Source: Chloroflexota bacterium | GTDB lineage: Bacteria > Chloroflexota > Anaerolineae > DTLA01 | Assembly: GCA_014874485.1 (NCBI GenBank) | Contig: JADBJK010000016.1 | Coordinates: forward strand, 62,001-126,000 | Length of the DNA stretch: 64,000 nt | Direction: 5' to 3' | Shown: positions 34,130 through 43,033 of the stretch, in pieces | Layout: every line of letters starts with the position of its first letter | How positions within the stretch are numbered: position 1 is the stretch's first letter | Made by a program: the position numbers and the translations under genes | The notes under the pieces: model-generated | What the model was told of the DNA's origin: nothing | The model's database searches: none | What the model saw: only the letters and a program-made list of their open reading frames with translations

Positions 34130-34945
34130 ATGCTCCCGTTGCGCTTGCGCATCTATCTCGCGATCTTCGTCGGCGTTCTGGCGGTGGGAATAGTCGGCTT
34201 CACGCTGACCGAGGGCCTGACGCCCCTGGACGCGCTGTACTTCACCATCGTTACCGTCGGCACGGTGGGCTATGGCGACATCCACCCGACCACGCCCGCG
34301 GGCAAGGCGCTGGCGGTCCTCGTCATCGTCATGGGCGTGGGCACGTTCTTGAGCGTGATCGCGAGCGTCGCCGAGGCCGTCATCCAGCGGCGCGAGAAAG
34401 AAGCGCGGCTGGAGAAATTGAACATGGTCATCGGCGCCTTCTTCAGCGAGGTGGGAACCCCGCTCCTTCGGGCTTTCGCCAACGCGGACCCCAACCTGGC
34501 GGGCGTCCGCGACGCGTGCAGGGTGGCCCCATCGTGGGGCGCGCAGGATTTCGCGGCGCTGCGGGGCCTCTTGGAGTCCCATCCCTACAAGGTCGCCATC
34601 GGCGGCATAGACCTCCCCTGGCTCAAAGACCTCCTGGTGGGCGAGCGGACTTTCCTCCTCGGTCTGCTGGAAAACCCCATGCTGCACGAACACGAAACGT
34701 TCACGTCGCTCCTGTGGGCTGTGTTCCACCTGGCCGATGAACTCTCACACCGCGAGGACCTGTCGGCGCTGCCGCCATCGGACCTGGCGCATCTGGCCAA
34801 TGACATGGAGCGGGCCTACGCGCTCCTGGCCGTGCAGTGGCTCGCGTACATGGAGCACTTGAAGGCCGCCTACCCGTATCTGTTCTCGCTGGCCGTGCGG
34901 CTCAACCCGTTCGTCCCGAATCCGTCGCCCGTTGTGCAACCGTAA
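34130..34945 (+). CDS. Two-helix potassium channel-like protein with helical cytoplasmic domain
   Basis: 271 residues. First helix about 7-27, pore helix and selectivity filter TIVTVGTVGYGDIHP (TVGYGD is the K+ filter), second helix about 62-84, then about 185 cytoplasmic residues. That domain is not RCK/TrkA-N (no Rossmann GxGxxG); it is mainly helical and acidic (EHETFTSLLWAVFHLADELSHREDLSALPPSDLAHLANDMERAYALLAVQWL split by loops). So the channel part is clear and the gating domain is not. Starts 15 bp after the MOSC gene. Confidence 0.82.
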   Translation: MLPLRLRIYLAIFVGVLAVGIVGFTLTEGLTPLDALYFTIVTVGTVGYGDIHPTTPAGKALAVLVIVMGVGTFLSVIASVAEAVIQRREKEARLEKLNMVIGAFFSEVGTPLLRAFANADPNLAGVRDACRVAPSWGAQDFAALRGLLESHPYKVAIGGIDLPWLKDLLVGERTFLLGLLENPMLHEHETFTSLLWAVFHLADELSHREDLSALPPSDLAHLANDMERAYALLAVQWLAYMEHLKAAYPYLFSLAVRLNPFVPNPSPVVQP

Positions 34946-34987
34946 CCCAACCGCGGGAGCGCGACCGCCCCGCACGAGGAGGCACGC

Positions 34988-36538
34988 ATGCAACTCGTTT
35001 CCGTACTGCTGGCCCTGTCTCCGGTGCTCGTGATCCTGTTGCTCCTCACCCTGCGGCGCACGGCTGCGGATGTGGCCGGGGGCATCGGGTGGGTGGTGGC
35101 GCTGGCCGCGGCCTGCCTGTACTTCGGCACGCCGCCGGGCGTCGCGCTGCGGGCCAGCCTTGGGGGGCTGGTGGCGTCGCTCCCCATCGCGCTGGTGGTC
35201 GCCACGTCCATCCTGCAGGTAACCGTCATGCAGGAGACGGGAGCCCTGGCCCGTATCATCGCCCTCATCAAGACCGTCGCGCCAGGCGACCGTGCGGTGC
35301 AGATCATGATCATCAACATCGGCTTCGGCACGCTGCTCACGGCGCTGGGGGCGGTGCCGGTCTCGGTGCTGCCGCCCATCATGCTGGCGCTGGGCTACTC
35401 GTCCTTCGCCGCCATCGCGCTGCCCGCCATCGGCTACGACGCCCTGTGCACCTACGCACTGCTGGGGATTCCCGCCGTGGTCTTCGCCAATTTCGTGGGC
35501 AGGCCCGTGGCCGAGGTAGGCGGCCTGTTCGCCCGCTACATGCCGGTCATCAGCACGTGCATCGCGCTGGGGATGCTGTGGATCGCGGGGCGCTGGGCGC
35601 TGCTCTGGCGGGGGCTGGGGCCTGCCCTGCTGGCGGGCCTCACGGCGGGGCTTACCGCCATGGCCATGAACGCGCTGGGCATGATCACGCTCACGGGCGT
35701 TGCGGCGGGGGTAGCGGTAATGCTCGTGATGCTGGGCTACCTCAAGGTCAGGGGCCGCCCGCTCCGCGACGTGTCCGCCACCGGCGAGGCCGACCGCGCC
35801 GCCATGAGGCGCATGTCGCTGGCCGCGGCCCTGTCGCCGTGGATTCTCCTCACGCTCTTCGCCCTGCTGGTCAACGCGCCGTTCTCGCCGCTGTTCGCGC
35901 TCACGTTTCAGCGGTGGGCCATGCCGGTGGAAATCGTGCCGGGCGCGCCCGAGAAGTTGCGCGTCCTCTGGCAAGCCTACTTCTGGATTCTGGTCAGCAC
36001 GGCGTTGGCCCTGCCCATCCTGAAGCCGACCCGCGCGCAACTGCGGGCGTCGGTCAGCAAATGGTGGAAGCGCGCGCCCCGGCCCGTCCTGGCCGCTGCC
36101 GTCTTCTTCGCCATCGCCTTCGTCATCAACCACTCGGGCAAGGGGACGGACTGGCAACTGGCCGATCCCACGCGCAACATGGTGCACGTGGTGGCCGATG
36201 CCGCCGCCAGGACGTTCGGGCGACTGTACCCGCTGGTCGCGCCCTACCTGGGCCTGCTGGGCGGGTTCATCAGCGGGTCGGAGACGTCGTCCATCGCCAT
36301 GCTGACCGCCCTGCACCTGACGACGGCGCAGAAAATCGGGGCGGCGGGGTTGCTCATCGCGGCGGCCAGCGGCATCGGCGGCGGGCTGGCCAGCGTCATC
36401 TCGCCCGCAAAACTGCAAAACGCCGCGGCCAGCATTGACCGCATCGGCGAGGAGTCGGTGGTCATCCGCACGGCGTTCGTCATCAGCCTGCTCATCACGG
36501 GCGTGTGCGCGGTGATGACGCTGGTGTGGGCGTTCTGA
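34988..36538 (+). CDS. lctP: L-lactate permease (LctP family)
   Basis: 516 residues, about 13 transmembrane helices. Family features: VVATSILQVTVMQETGALARI, NIGFGTLLTALGAVPVSVLPPIMLALGYSSFAAIALPAIGYDALCTYALLGIP read in parts, and the C-terminal GLLGGFISGSETSSIAML with ASGIGGGLASVISPAKLQNAAASI. Imports lactate or glycolate with protons. GAGGAGG precedes the ATG. Directly followed by an R2 block. Some proteins in this family are annotated glycolate permease; substrate not fixed by sequence. Confidence 0.9.
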   Translation: MQLVSVLLALSPVLVILLLLTLRRTAADVAGGIGWVVALAAACLYFGTPPGVALRASLGGLVASLPIALVVATSILQVTVMQETGALARIIALIKTVAPGDRAVQIMIINIGFGTLLTALGAVPVSVLPPIMLALGYSSFAAIALPAIGYDALCTYALLGIPAVVFANFVGRPVAEVGGLFARYMPVISTCIALGMLWIAGRWALLWRGLGPALLAGLTAGLTAMAMNALGMITLTGVAAGVAVMLVMLGYLKVRGRPLRDVSATGEADRAAMRRMSLAAALSPWILLTLFALLVNAPFSPLFALTFQRWAMPVEIVPGAPEKLRVLWQAYFWILVSTALALPILKPTRAQLRASVSKWWKRAPRPVLAAAVFFAIAFVINHSGKGTDWQLADPTRNMVHVVADAAARTFGRLYPLVAPYLGLLGGFISGSETSSIAMLTALHLTTAQKIGAAGLLIAAASGIGGGLASVISPAKLQNAAASIDRIGEESVVIRTAFVISLLITGVCAVMTLVWAF

Positions 36539-36544
36539 CCCGGG

Positions 36545-36812
36545 CTAGCGCGCGGCCTCCTTCGGCGCGGGCCACCACGTGCGACGCACCTCGGAGGTGC
36601 GTCGCACGTTCCTTCTCACGTCATTGCGAGCGAAGCGAAGCAATCTCGCCTTCTGGAGATTGCTTCGGGCACTGCGTGCCCTCGCAATGACAACCTCTGC
36701 CTGTCATTGCGAGCGAAGCGAAGCAATCTCACGCTCGGAGATTGCTTCGGGGCTTCGCCCCTCGCAATGACAAATGGAGCACTAGCGCGCGGCCTCCTTC
36801 GGCGCGGGCCAC
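36545..36812. repeat. R2 composite repeat block with 31-bp flanking direct repeat
   Basis: A 31-bp direct repeat (starting CTAGCGCGCGGCCTCC) stands at 36545-36575 and 36782-36812; the right copy is the true 3' end of the HAD gene including its stop. Between them: the 35-bp palindrome (36576-36610) and two hairpin units opening GTCATTGCGAGCGAAGCG and closing CTCGCAATGACA (36620-36691 and 36702-36772). Confidence 0.85.
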
Positions 36813-37507
36813 GAGCGGATGAGGCGCAGAAAATCCTCCAGCGTGCCGCGGTAGTCGGCGGAGACCGCCTGCCCCTCCGCCTCGCCGTACACCACGTAGA
36901 ACGTCCGCATGCCGGCTTTTGACGCGGGCACGATGTCGGCCTCCGGGTCGTTGCCCACCATCATGCACTCCGACGGCGCGTGGCCAATGCGCTCCGCGAT
37001 CTCCAGGTAGTAGCGCGGCTGCGGCTTGCAACTGTGCATGTTCTCGTAGGTGGTGATGAGCGCGTAGGGGAAATCGGCCACGCCCGCCCACTCCAGCCGG
37101 TGCTGCACCGCCCGCAGCGGGAAGACCGGACTCGTGGCGATGACCACGTCGTACCCGCGGTCAAAGCATTCCTGCACCACGCCGCGGGCCTCCGGGCGCG
37201 GGCGGGTGTACTTCCGCAGGGCCGGAAAATCCCGCTCGTAGAAATCCGCGAACACCGGCCCCAACTCGTCGGGGCCGTGCCCAATTTTGGGGAAGAAGTC
37301 GTCCGCGAAAACCTCCTGGTTGGTGCGCGTCGGGTCGGTGTTCTGGATCATCCGCTGGGTGGACTCCATGACCTGCCGCGTGAGGCGTTCGGGCGGGATG
37401 CGGTCCCCCAGCCGCGCGCACAACGCCTGGAAGTACGGCGGCAGGAACGTGCGCATGTCGTTGTCCAGCAGCGTGGCGTCCAGGTCAAACAGGATGGCGC
37501 GGATCAT
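36782..37507 (-). CDS. HAD-superfamily hydrolase (phosphatase-like)
   Basis: A 241-residue class I HAD phosphatase. Motif I IRAILFDLDATLLDND (nucleophile and acid Asp), a helical cap, motif II VIATSPVF, motif III lysine region SCKPQPRYYLEIA and motif IV MVGNDPEADIVPA. Substrate unknown. It is downstream of and overlaps by 4 bp the alpha/beta hydrolase gene. Its last ten codons are duplicated 237 bp away across the R2 block. Confidence 0.87.
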   Translation of the reverse strand: MIRAILFDLDATLLDNDMRTFLPPYFQALCARLGDRIPPERLTRQVMESTQRMIQNTDPTRTNQEVFADDFFPKIGHGPDELGPVFADFYERDFPALRKYTRPRPEARGVVQECFDRGYDVVIATSPVFPLRAVQHRLEWAGVADFPYALITTYENMHSCKPQPRYYLEIAERIGHAPSECMMVGNDPEADIVPASKAGMRTFYVVYGEAEGQAVSADYRGTLEDFLRLIRSWPAPKEAAR

Positions 37508-38166
37508 TTGGCCCCCTCCCGCGGCGGCTTGGCGTGGGCGTTCAGGAACCGCGCCACCTCGTCGGCCACCTGGCCCTCACGTCCTGCCAGGTAGTGGTCG
37601 GCGCGGGTGAGGATGGCGATCTCGGTGAGGCCCGAGAGGCCGCCCGCCCACGCCTTGAGTTCGGCGACGGGGCACACGGTGTCGCGGTCGCCGGCGACGA
37701 ACAGTTTGGGGACATCCAGGTCATGCAGCCACCCTTCCGGCATGCGCCACAGAGGCAGCGCCACAGCCGCGACGGCAGCCACAGGCCCCGTGCGCTGCGC
37801 CGCCTCCAACGCGACCCACGCGCCGAAGGAGTACCCCACCAGCGCCAGCGGCCCGTCCCGCACGGCGTCGTGGCCGCGAGTGTAGGCAGCGGCGGCTTCC
37901 ACGTCCTCCACCTCGCCGCGGCCCTCGTCGTAAGCGCCCTGGCTCTGGCCTACCCCGCGGAAGTTGAAGCGGAGCGCCGCCCAGCCTGCCCGCGCAAGCC
38001 CCTTGGCGATGGCCACCACCAGCGGCACGTCCATGCTCCCGCCGTACTCCGGGTGCGGATGGCAGACCACCGCCCCGCCGCGCGGCGCTGCCGCCTCCGG
38101 CAGGTGCAGCACGCCCTCCAGCAGCGGGCCGTGCTTGTCCGGGTGCTTGAAGTACACTTGCTTCAT
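37504..38166 (-). CDS. Alpha/beta hydrolase (dienelactone-hydrolase-like)
   Basis: 220 residues. VCHPHPEYGGSMDVPLVVAIA and LRFNFRGVGQSQGAYDEG are the loops of the family; nucleophile elbow LVGYSFGAW (serine near 115), acid in LFVAGDRDTVCP and histidine in TRADHYLAGRE. Typical of uncharacterised short esterases with 'HPHP..GG'. First gene of a two-gene operon with the HAD hydrolase; an R3 repeat lies upstream. Confidence 0.87.
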   Translation of the reverse strand: MKQVYFKHPDKHGPLLEGVLHLPEAAAPRGGAVVCHPHPEYGGSMDVPLVVAIAKGLARAGWAALRFNFRGVGQSQGAYDEGRGEVEDVEAAAAYTRGHDAVRDGPLALVGYSFGAWVALEAAQRTGPVAAVAAVALPLWRMPEGWLHDLDVPKLFVAGDRDTVCPVAELKAWAGGLSGLTEIAILTRADHYLAGREGQVADEVARFLNAHAKPPREGAK

Positions 38167-38223
38167 CGTCCCACCTCCCGCGCGCTAAAGTTCGGACACA
38201 TTAGGGCATGACGTAACGGTTTA

Positions 38224-38297
38224 TTCACCGCAGAGAACACAGAGAGCGCGGAGATTCAATCCAGTATCCTCTGTGCTCTCCGCGCCTCTGCGGTGAA
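38224..38297. repeat. R3 repeat (CACCGCAGAG hairpin)
   Basis: TTCACCGCAGAGAACACAG left arm and CTCCGCGCCTCTGCGGTGAA right arm with about 30 bp between. Lies between the start of the hydrolase gene and the end of mutS2; a partial arm (CCGCAGAGAC) follows at about 38310. Confidence 0.75.
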
Positions 38298-38332
38298 ACG
38301 TGATCCTGCCGCAGAGACATACACGGCGCGGG

Positions 38333-40735
38333 CTATCGCTTGGCCAGTTCCGCGATGGTAACGCCGTCGCCGCCTTCTTCGGGCGCGCCCGACTTGTACG
38401 CCACCACCAGCGGATGGTTCGCCAGCGCCTCGCGCACCACCTGCCGCAGTACGCCCGTGCCCCTGCCGTGGATGATGCGCACCCAGGGCAGGCCGGTCAG
38501 GAAGGCGTCGTTCAGATACCGTTCCAGTTCCACCTGCACCTCCTCGGCGCGGCGGCCGCGCAGGTCCAATTCCGCCTTCACGGGCCGCCCCACCTGCGGC
38601 GCGGGGGTGTAGTCGCCACCCGCCGCCCGCGCGGCTTCCTGCGCAGGCGCGGCGCGCACTTCCAGGTCCGACGCATCCAGCGACAGGCGGAAGCGCCCCA
38701 GGCTCACCTCCACGCGGTCGCCGTCAATGGCCGCGACTTCGCCCGCCGCCTTCAGCGACTTGACCCACACCGACGCGCCCACGCGCAGTTCCCCCGGCGC
38801 GAATTCGGGCGAGGGTGGGGGAGGCGGCGGGGGCAACCGTGACTCCAGCGCCTGGGCGATCTGCTCGGCCTGGACGACGGCATCGGGCAGCGCCGCGCCC
38901 CGCTCCAACTGTCGGCGGGCGCGCTGCAGTTCACGGCGGAAGGCTTCCAGTTCCTCGCGCATCTGCTCCCGCGCTTGGGCGATAATCGCCGCCTTGGACG
39001 CCTCCAACTCGGCCAGTTGCTTCTGCAGGCTTCGCTGCAGGTGTTGCAACTCCTCGCGGGCGGCCCGCGCCGCTTGCAGTTCGGCCTGCGCCTCGCGGTG
39101 CGCCACCTGGATTTCGCCCAGCAGCACGTCGGCCTCCAGCGTCTCGGGCGAGACCAGCGAACGGGCCTCCTGCACAATCGCCTCGTCCAGCCCCAGCCGC
39201 GTGGCGATGGCGAAGGCGTTGCTCCGCCCAGGCAGGCCGATGGTCAGTTCAAACGTGGGCGACAGCGTCTCCACGTCAAACTCCACGCTGGCGTTCTCAA
39301 CCCCTGGCGTAACCTGGGCGTAGTACTTCAGTTCCGAGTAGTGGGTTGTCGCCATGGTGGTGATGCGGCGCTCCACCAGGTGCGACAGGATGGCCCGCGC
39401 CAACGCCGAGCCTTCCACAGGATCCGTCCCTGCGCCGATTTCGTCCAGCAGCACCAGCGACTGCGAATCGGCCCGCCGCAGGATGTCCACGATGTTGTTC
39501 ATGTGCGACGAGAAGGTGGACAGGCTCTGCTCTATGGACTGCTCGTCGCCGATGTCGGCGAAGACGTTGCGGAACACGGTGAGTTCGCACCCCTCGTCGG
39601 CGGGCAGGTGCAGCCCCGACTGGGCCATGAGCGCCATCAGGCCCACGGTCTTCAGCGACACCGTCTTGCCGCCCGTGTTGGGGCCTGTAACCACCAGCAC
39701 GAAGAATCGGTCGGTGAAGACAACGTCAATGGGCACGACCGTTTCGGGCGGCAGAAGCGGATGTCGCGCCCGCAGCAGGCGGATGCGCGAGCCTGGGTGC
39801 GGCGGCAACTCGGTGCCGTCGGCGTCGGCGCGCGCGGGCTTGGGCGCGAAAGGCACCAGCGTCGGCTCGGTGGCGCGCATCGCCTCGGCGTACTTGGCCT
39901 TGGCGAAGATGACGTCCAGGTCGGCCAGGATGTGGAGCGTGCGCAGGATGAGCGGGCTTTCCTCGGCCACCAGGTCGGTCAGTTCCGTGAGGATGCGCCG
40001 CACCTCGCGCTCTTCTTCCAACTGGAGTTCGCGCCAGGCGTTGTTCAACTCCACGGTCGCCAGTGGCTCAATGAACAGCGTCGCGCCCGAGCCAGACTGG
40101 TCGTGAATCAGGCCAGGGATGCGCCCCTTGAACTCGGCCTTCAGCGGGATGACGTAGCGCCCGTTGCGCTGGGTGATCAGCGGCTCCTGCAGAAACGGCG
40201 CGTTGTCGGCGCTGGTGATGATACGGTTCAGTTTGTCCAACAGGCGGTCGTGGGCCACGCGGACTTCGGCGCGGATGCGGGCCAGTTTGGCGCTGGCCGA
40301 ATCCACCACCTCGCCGCGGTCGTTGATGCAGCGCCCGATTTCCGCCGCGACGTGGGCGCACTCCTCTATGAGGGACGCCTTCTGCGCCAGGAGCGGGACC
40401 TGCGCCCCCATCCGCGACAGCGAACGGCGGAGCGTCCGCGCCGCGTTGAGCGTCTCGCGGATGTCCAGCAGTTCCTGGGCGTCCAGCATGGCGTGGCGCT
40501 CGGCGCGGCTGAGCAGCGGGCGGATGTCCCGCGCGCCGCCGACGGACAGCGTGCCCTTCGTGTCCAGCAGCAGGCGCGCCTCGCCCGTCAGCCGCAGCAA
40601 GCGTCGGGCCTCGTCCAGGTCGGTTACGGGCTGGGTCGCCAGCGCCCGCTCGCGCCCGAACGAAAACGACGTGTGCGCCGCCACGCGCTCCAGAATGCGG
40701 TCAAATTCCAGCGTATGCAGATGTTTCGCGTCCAA
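38333..40735 (-). CDS. mutS2: MutS2 endonuclease / ribosome-rescue factor
   Basis: About 800 residues. MutS-type core and lever regions, ATPase with Walker A VTGPNTGGKT and LLDEIGAGTDP (Walker B), long coiled coil (REAQAELQAARAAREELQHL), KOW-like stretch, and C-terminal Smr nuclease domain ELDLRGRRAEEV ... IIHGRGTGVLR. MutS2 suppresses recombination and splits collided ribosomes. I propose TTG at 40735: GGGAG lies 9 nt before it, it starts LDAKHLHTLEFD like relatives, and the inferred transcription start leaves only about 5 nt before the alternative ATG at 40786. Confidence 0.9.
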   Translation of the reverse strand: MDAKHLHTLEFDRILERVAAHTSFSFGRERALATQPVTDLDEARRLLRLTGEARLLLDTKGTLSVGGARDIRPLLSRAERHAMLDAQELLDIRETLNAARTLRRSLSRMGAQVPLLAQKASLIEECAHVAAEIGRCINDRGEVVDSASAKLARIRAEVRVAHDRLLDKLNRIITSADNAPFLQEPLITQRNGRYVIPLKAEFKGRIPGLIHDQSGSGATLFIEPLATVELNNAWRELQLEEEREVRRILTELTDLVAEESPLILRTLHILADLDVIFAKAKYAEAMRATEPTLVPFAPKPARADADGTELPPHPGSRIRLLRARHPLLPPETVVPIDVVFTDRFFVLVVTGPNTGGKTVSLKTVGLMALMAQSGLHLPADEGCELTVFRNVFADIGDEQSIEQSLSTFSSHMNNIVDILRRADSQSLVLLDEIGAGTDPVEGSALARAILSHLVERRITTMATTHYSELKYYAQVTPGVENASVEFDVETLSPTFELTIGLPGRSNAFAIATRLGLDEAIVQEARSLVSPETLEADVLLGEIQVAHREAQAELQAARAAREELQHLQRSLQKQLAELEASKAAIIAQAREQMREELEAFRRELQRARRQLERGAALPDAVVQAEQIAQALESRLPPPPPPPSPEFAPGELRVGASVWVKSLKAAGEVAAIDGDRVEVSLGRFRLSLDASDLEVRAAPAQEAARAAGGDYTPAPQVGRPVKAELDLRGRRAEEVQVELERYLNDAFLTGLPWVRIIHGRGTGVLRQVVREALANHPLVVAYKSGAPEEGGDGVTIAELAKR

Positions 40736-40798
40736 AGGTGTCTCCCATCCTTGGGCGGGCCGCCTCCGCAGCCCCGCGCTTGCCATCCAGGCGGAACG

Positions 40799-40827
40799 AG
40801 TATAGCATACGGCGGCGGCCTCGCCAA
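40799..40827 (-). promoter_or_regulatory. mutS2 promoter
   Basis: Reading leftwards: TTGGCG (40822-40827), 17-bp spacer, TATACT (40799-40804) with extended TGC. Confidence 0.65.
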
Positions 40828-40856
40828 AGCGCGGTGAACCGCTCGCGCACTTGCCG

Positions 40857-41302
40857 AGTAGTACATTACAACAGGGATTCTTGATGGTTTGTCATTGCGA
40901 GGGTGCGTAGCGCCCGTAGGGACAATTCATGAATTGTCCCTACTGAGGCGCGGAGCGCCGAAGAATCTCGTCAACCGAGATGCTTCGCTTCGCTGGCAAT
41001 GACAGGCAGAGGTTGTCATTGCGAGGGCACGCAGTGCCCGAAGCAATCTCCGAGCGTGAGATTGCTCCGCTTCGCTCGCAATGACAGGCCCAAGTTGTCA
41101 TTGCGAGGGGCGAAGCCCCGAAGCAATCCCCGGAGGCTGTCATTCTGAGGCGCGAAGCGCCGAAGAATCTCGTCAACCGAGATGCTTCGCTTCGCAACGA
41201 TGTGAGAAGGCACGTGCGACGCACCTCGGAGGTGCGTCGCACGTGGGGATGGCTTCCCTCGCAATGACAGCAGGCAATTTTCCCTGTGGTCAAGTAGTAC
41301 AT
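40857..41302. repeat. R2 composite repeat block, best-preserved ends
   Basis: Flanked by the 10-bp direct repeat AGTAGTACAT (40857-40866, 41293-41302). The outer ends are related inverted sequences: left ACAGGGATTCTTGATGG, right reading inwards ACAGGGAAAATTGCCTG, each followed by TGTCATTGCGAG. Inside: the 28-bp ATTCATGAAT palindrome (40916-40943), several GTCATTGCGAG/CTCGCAATGAC hairpins, and the 35-bp palindrome (41211-41245). The whole mutS2-flavodoxin gap is explained by this block and two short flanks. Confidence 0.85.
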
Positions 41303-41325
41303 CTAACAGCGCTCAAGGAGCAGGC

Positions 41326-41835
41326 ATGGAAAAACGATTGCTGATCGCCTACGCCACGCGCGCAGGCTCCACCGAAAGCATCGCCGAGGCGGTCGCGGTG
41401 TCGCTGCGCAGCGAGGGTTTCCAGGTGGACGTACAGCCCGTCCGCAAGGTCCGAAGCCTGGCCGGGTACGATGGTGTCATCGTGGGGAGCGCCATCCGCG
41501 CCGGACGCCCTATGCCCGAAGCCGTCTCGTTTGTAGAGAAGCACGAGCAGGAACTGAGCCGCATCCCTGTGGCCTACTTCGTCGTGTGCCTGACCATGGC
41601 GAACGACACGGAGGAGAACCGCTGCACCGTCGCGGCATATCTGGACGGCCTTCGTGCCAAGACGCCCGGCGTGAAGCCGGTGGACGTGGGGCTGTTCCCG
41701 GGCGTCATGGACAGCCGCCGCCTGCCCTTCCCGATTCGGCTGCTCATGCGGGCCATGAAGGCGCGCGACGGCGATTACCGCAATTGGGATGCGGTTCGGG
41801 AGTGGGCGGCTCGCATCGCGCCTGCGTTTCGGTGA
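41326..41835 (+). CDS. Flavodoxin-domain protein (HemG/protoporphyrinogen oxidase-like)
   Basis: 169 residues. The N-terminal phosphate-binding loop LIAYATRAGSTESIAEAVA is that of flavodoxins; YDGVIVGSAIRAGRPMPEAVSFVEKH and PVAYFVVCLTMAND match the HemG/menaquinone-linked protoporphyrinogen oxidase group, and DYRNWDAVREWA closes the domain. Could be an FMN electron carrier rather than a haem enzyme: there is no hem gene nearby. AAGGAGC lies 8 nt before the ATG. Confidence 0.82.
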   Translation: MEKRLLIAYATRAGSTESIAEAVAVSLRSEGFQVDVQPVRKVRSLAGYDGVIVGSAIRAGRPMPEAVSFVEKHEQELSRIPVAYFVVCLTMANDTEENRCTVAAYLDGLRAKTPGVKPVDVGLFPGVMDSRRLPFPIRLLMRAMKARDGDYRNWDAVREWAARIAPAFR

Positions 41836-41862
41836 GCGCAACATAGCCTGTCCGCGCAGACG

Positions 41863-42570
41863 CTACGGCCTTCCCACGGGCATGAGGTACAGCGGCTGTT
41901 CGTTGTCCGGTAGGCCGACGACCTTCTTCACGTCCTCGTCGTAGAAAGCGCCGATGGTAACGGTCCCCAGCCCCAGCGCGACGGCTTGCAAGTACACGTT
42001 CTGCGACACGTGCCCCGCCTCCATGTGCACGTAGCGCACGCCCCGCTCACCATACTTCTGCGTCGTGCGCTCGTACGCAGCGGCGAGCACAAGAACCACA
42101 GCGGCATCCCTCACGGCCGACTGTCCAAAAGCCGCTTTGCTCAATTCAGCGAGGCGGTCGCCTGTTGCCGTCCGCTCCAGCGCGTGCGCGGCGGGATGGT
42201 ATTTATACACACCCGCTGCGAGGTCGGTTACGTTGCTGACGACCGCATACACCTCCATTGGGTACAACGCGCCTGCGGAAGGCGCAGTCCGAAACCCTGC
42301 GAGGTCGGTGATCCCCTGCGCCGCCCACAGCAACTGGGCCAACTCGGCCAGCATCAACGGCTCATCCTTGTAGTCGCGGATGGAGCGCCGCTTCAGCAGA
42401 GCCTCCTCCACGGATGTGGCGCTGTCGTATCGCGGCGTCGGCAGGGCAATGCGGTCGGCAGCCGGTTGCAGCGCGTTGGTGTCGCCGCCGCGCTGCGAGA
42501 GGATGAGCCACGCCACAGCCGCCACGCCGATCACGGCAACTGCGAGTGCCGCCCAGTACGCCCTGCGCAT
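41863..42570 (-). CDS. Membrane-anchored SagB-type nitroreductase-like oxidoreductase
   Basis: 235 residues. N-terminal helix about 4-24 anchors it; then the FMN-binding nitroreductase fold of the SagB/ThcOx group: LLKRRSIRDYKDEPLMLAELAQLLWAAQGIT, RTAPSAGALYPMEVY, VRYVHMEAGHVSQNVYLQAVALGLGTVTIGAF in segments, and LYLMPVGRP at the end. SagB enzymes oxidise azolines in peptide products, but no SagC/D or precursor is seen, so a general flavin oxidoreductase is safer. Last gene of an operon with the PA14 protein and a lipoprotein. Confidence 0.85.
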   Translation of the reverse strand: MRRAYWAALAVAVIGVAAVAWLILSQRGGDTNALQPAADRIALPTPRYDSATSVEEALLKRRSIRDYKDEPLMLAELAQLLWAAQGITDLAGFRTAPSAGALYPMEVYAVVSNVTDLAAGVYKYHPAAHALERTATGDRLAELSKAAFGQSAVRDAAVVLVLAAAYERTTQKYGERGVRYVHMEAGHVSQNVYLQAVALGLGTVTIGAFYDEDVKKVVGLPDNEQPLYLMPVGRP

Positions 42571-42574
42571 GATC

Positions 42575-43033
42575 CTACCTCAACTTGCCGGCCCGCGCCA
42601 GCGCCGCGCGCACCTGGGGGTTGAACCGGGGGTCGTTGCCCGTGAAGAAGCCCGAACCCGGGTATCCCAACTCAATCCGAATGACGGGGTCTTGCGCGCC
42701 CAGCGGGAGCATGATGGTTACGCCGTCAAAGGACATGGACGAGATGGGCGTCCAGAACGCGCCCGCATAGACCTGCCTGCCGTCCACCCGCGCGACGAAC
42801 GGAAGGCCCCGCACGGGCACATGCAGCGCCATGACGCGGGCGAAGGCCGCCTCGGTCAGGCGAATCTCGTGCGTCGCCCAGGTGTAGGAGACGATGTCCT
42901 CCAGGGAGATGACGGGCGCTCCCGCATCCCCATTGGCCAGGTAGATGGCGAACTCCTGCGGTGTGGGGTTGCACGCGGGCACGACCACAAGCAGCACCGC
43001 CAGAAGCCCAGCCGCCAGCCGCCTCATGCTCAT
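42575..43033 (-). CDS. Small lipoprotein of unknown function
   Basis: 152 residues. Signal peptide with lipobox VVPAC (cysteine near residue 21), then a beta-rich body: EFAIYLANGDAGAPVISLEDIV, LHVPVRGLPFVARVDGRQVYAGAFWTPISSMSFDGV in parts. No family recognised. The ATG at 43033 overlaps the stop of the PA14 gene (ATGA); the alternative ATG at 43027 also keeps the signal peptide. The nitroreductase gene starts 4 bp after its stop. Probably works at the membrane surface with the PA14 protein. Confidence 0.7.
   Translation of the reverse strand: MSMRRLAAGLLAVLLVVVPACNPTPQEFAIYLANGDAGAPVISLEDIVSYTWATHEIRLTEAAFARVMALHVPVRGLPFVARVDGRQVYAGAFWTPISSMSFDGVTIMLPLGAQDPVIRIELGYPGSGFFTGNDPRFNPQVRAALARAGKLR

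Noticed and set aside
38975-40837. 620-codon open frame antisense to mutS2
   Set aside because: Same cause; MutS2 motifs are all in the minus-strand frame.
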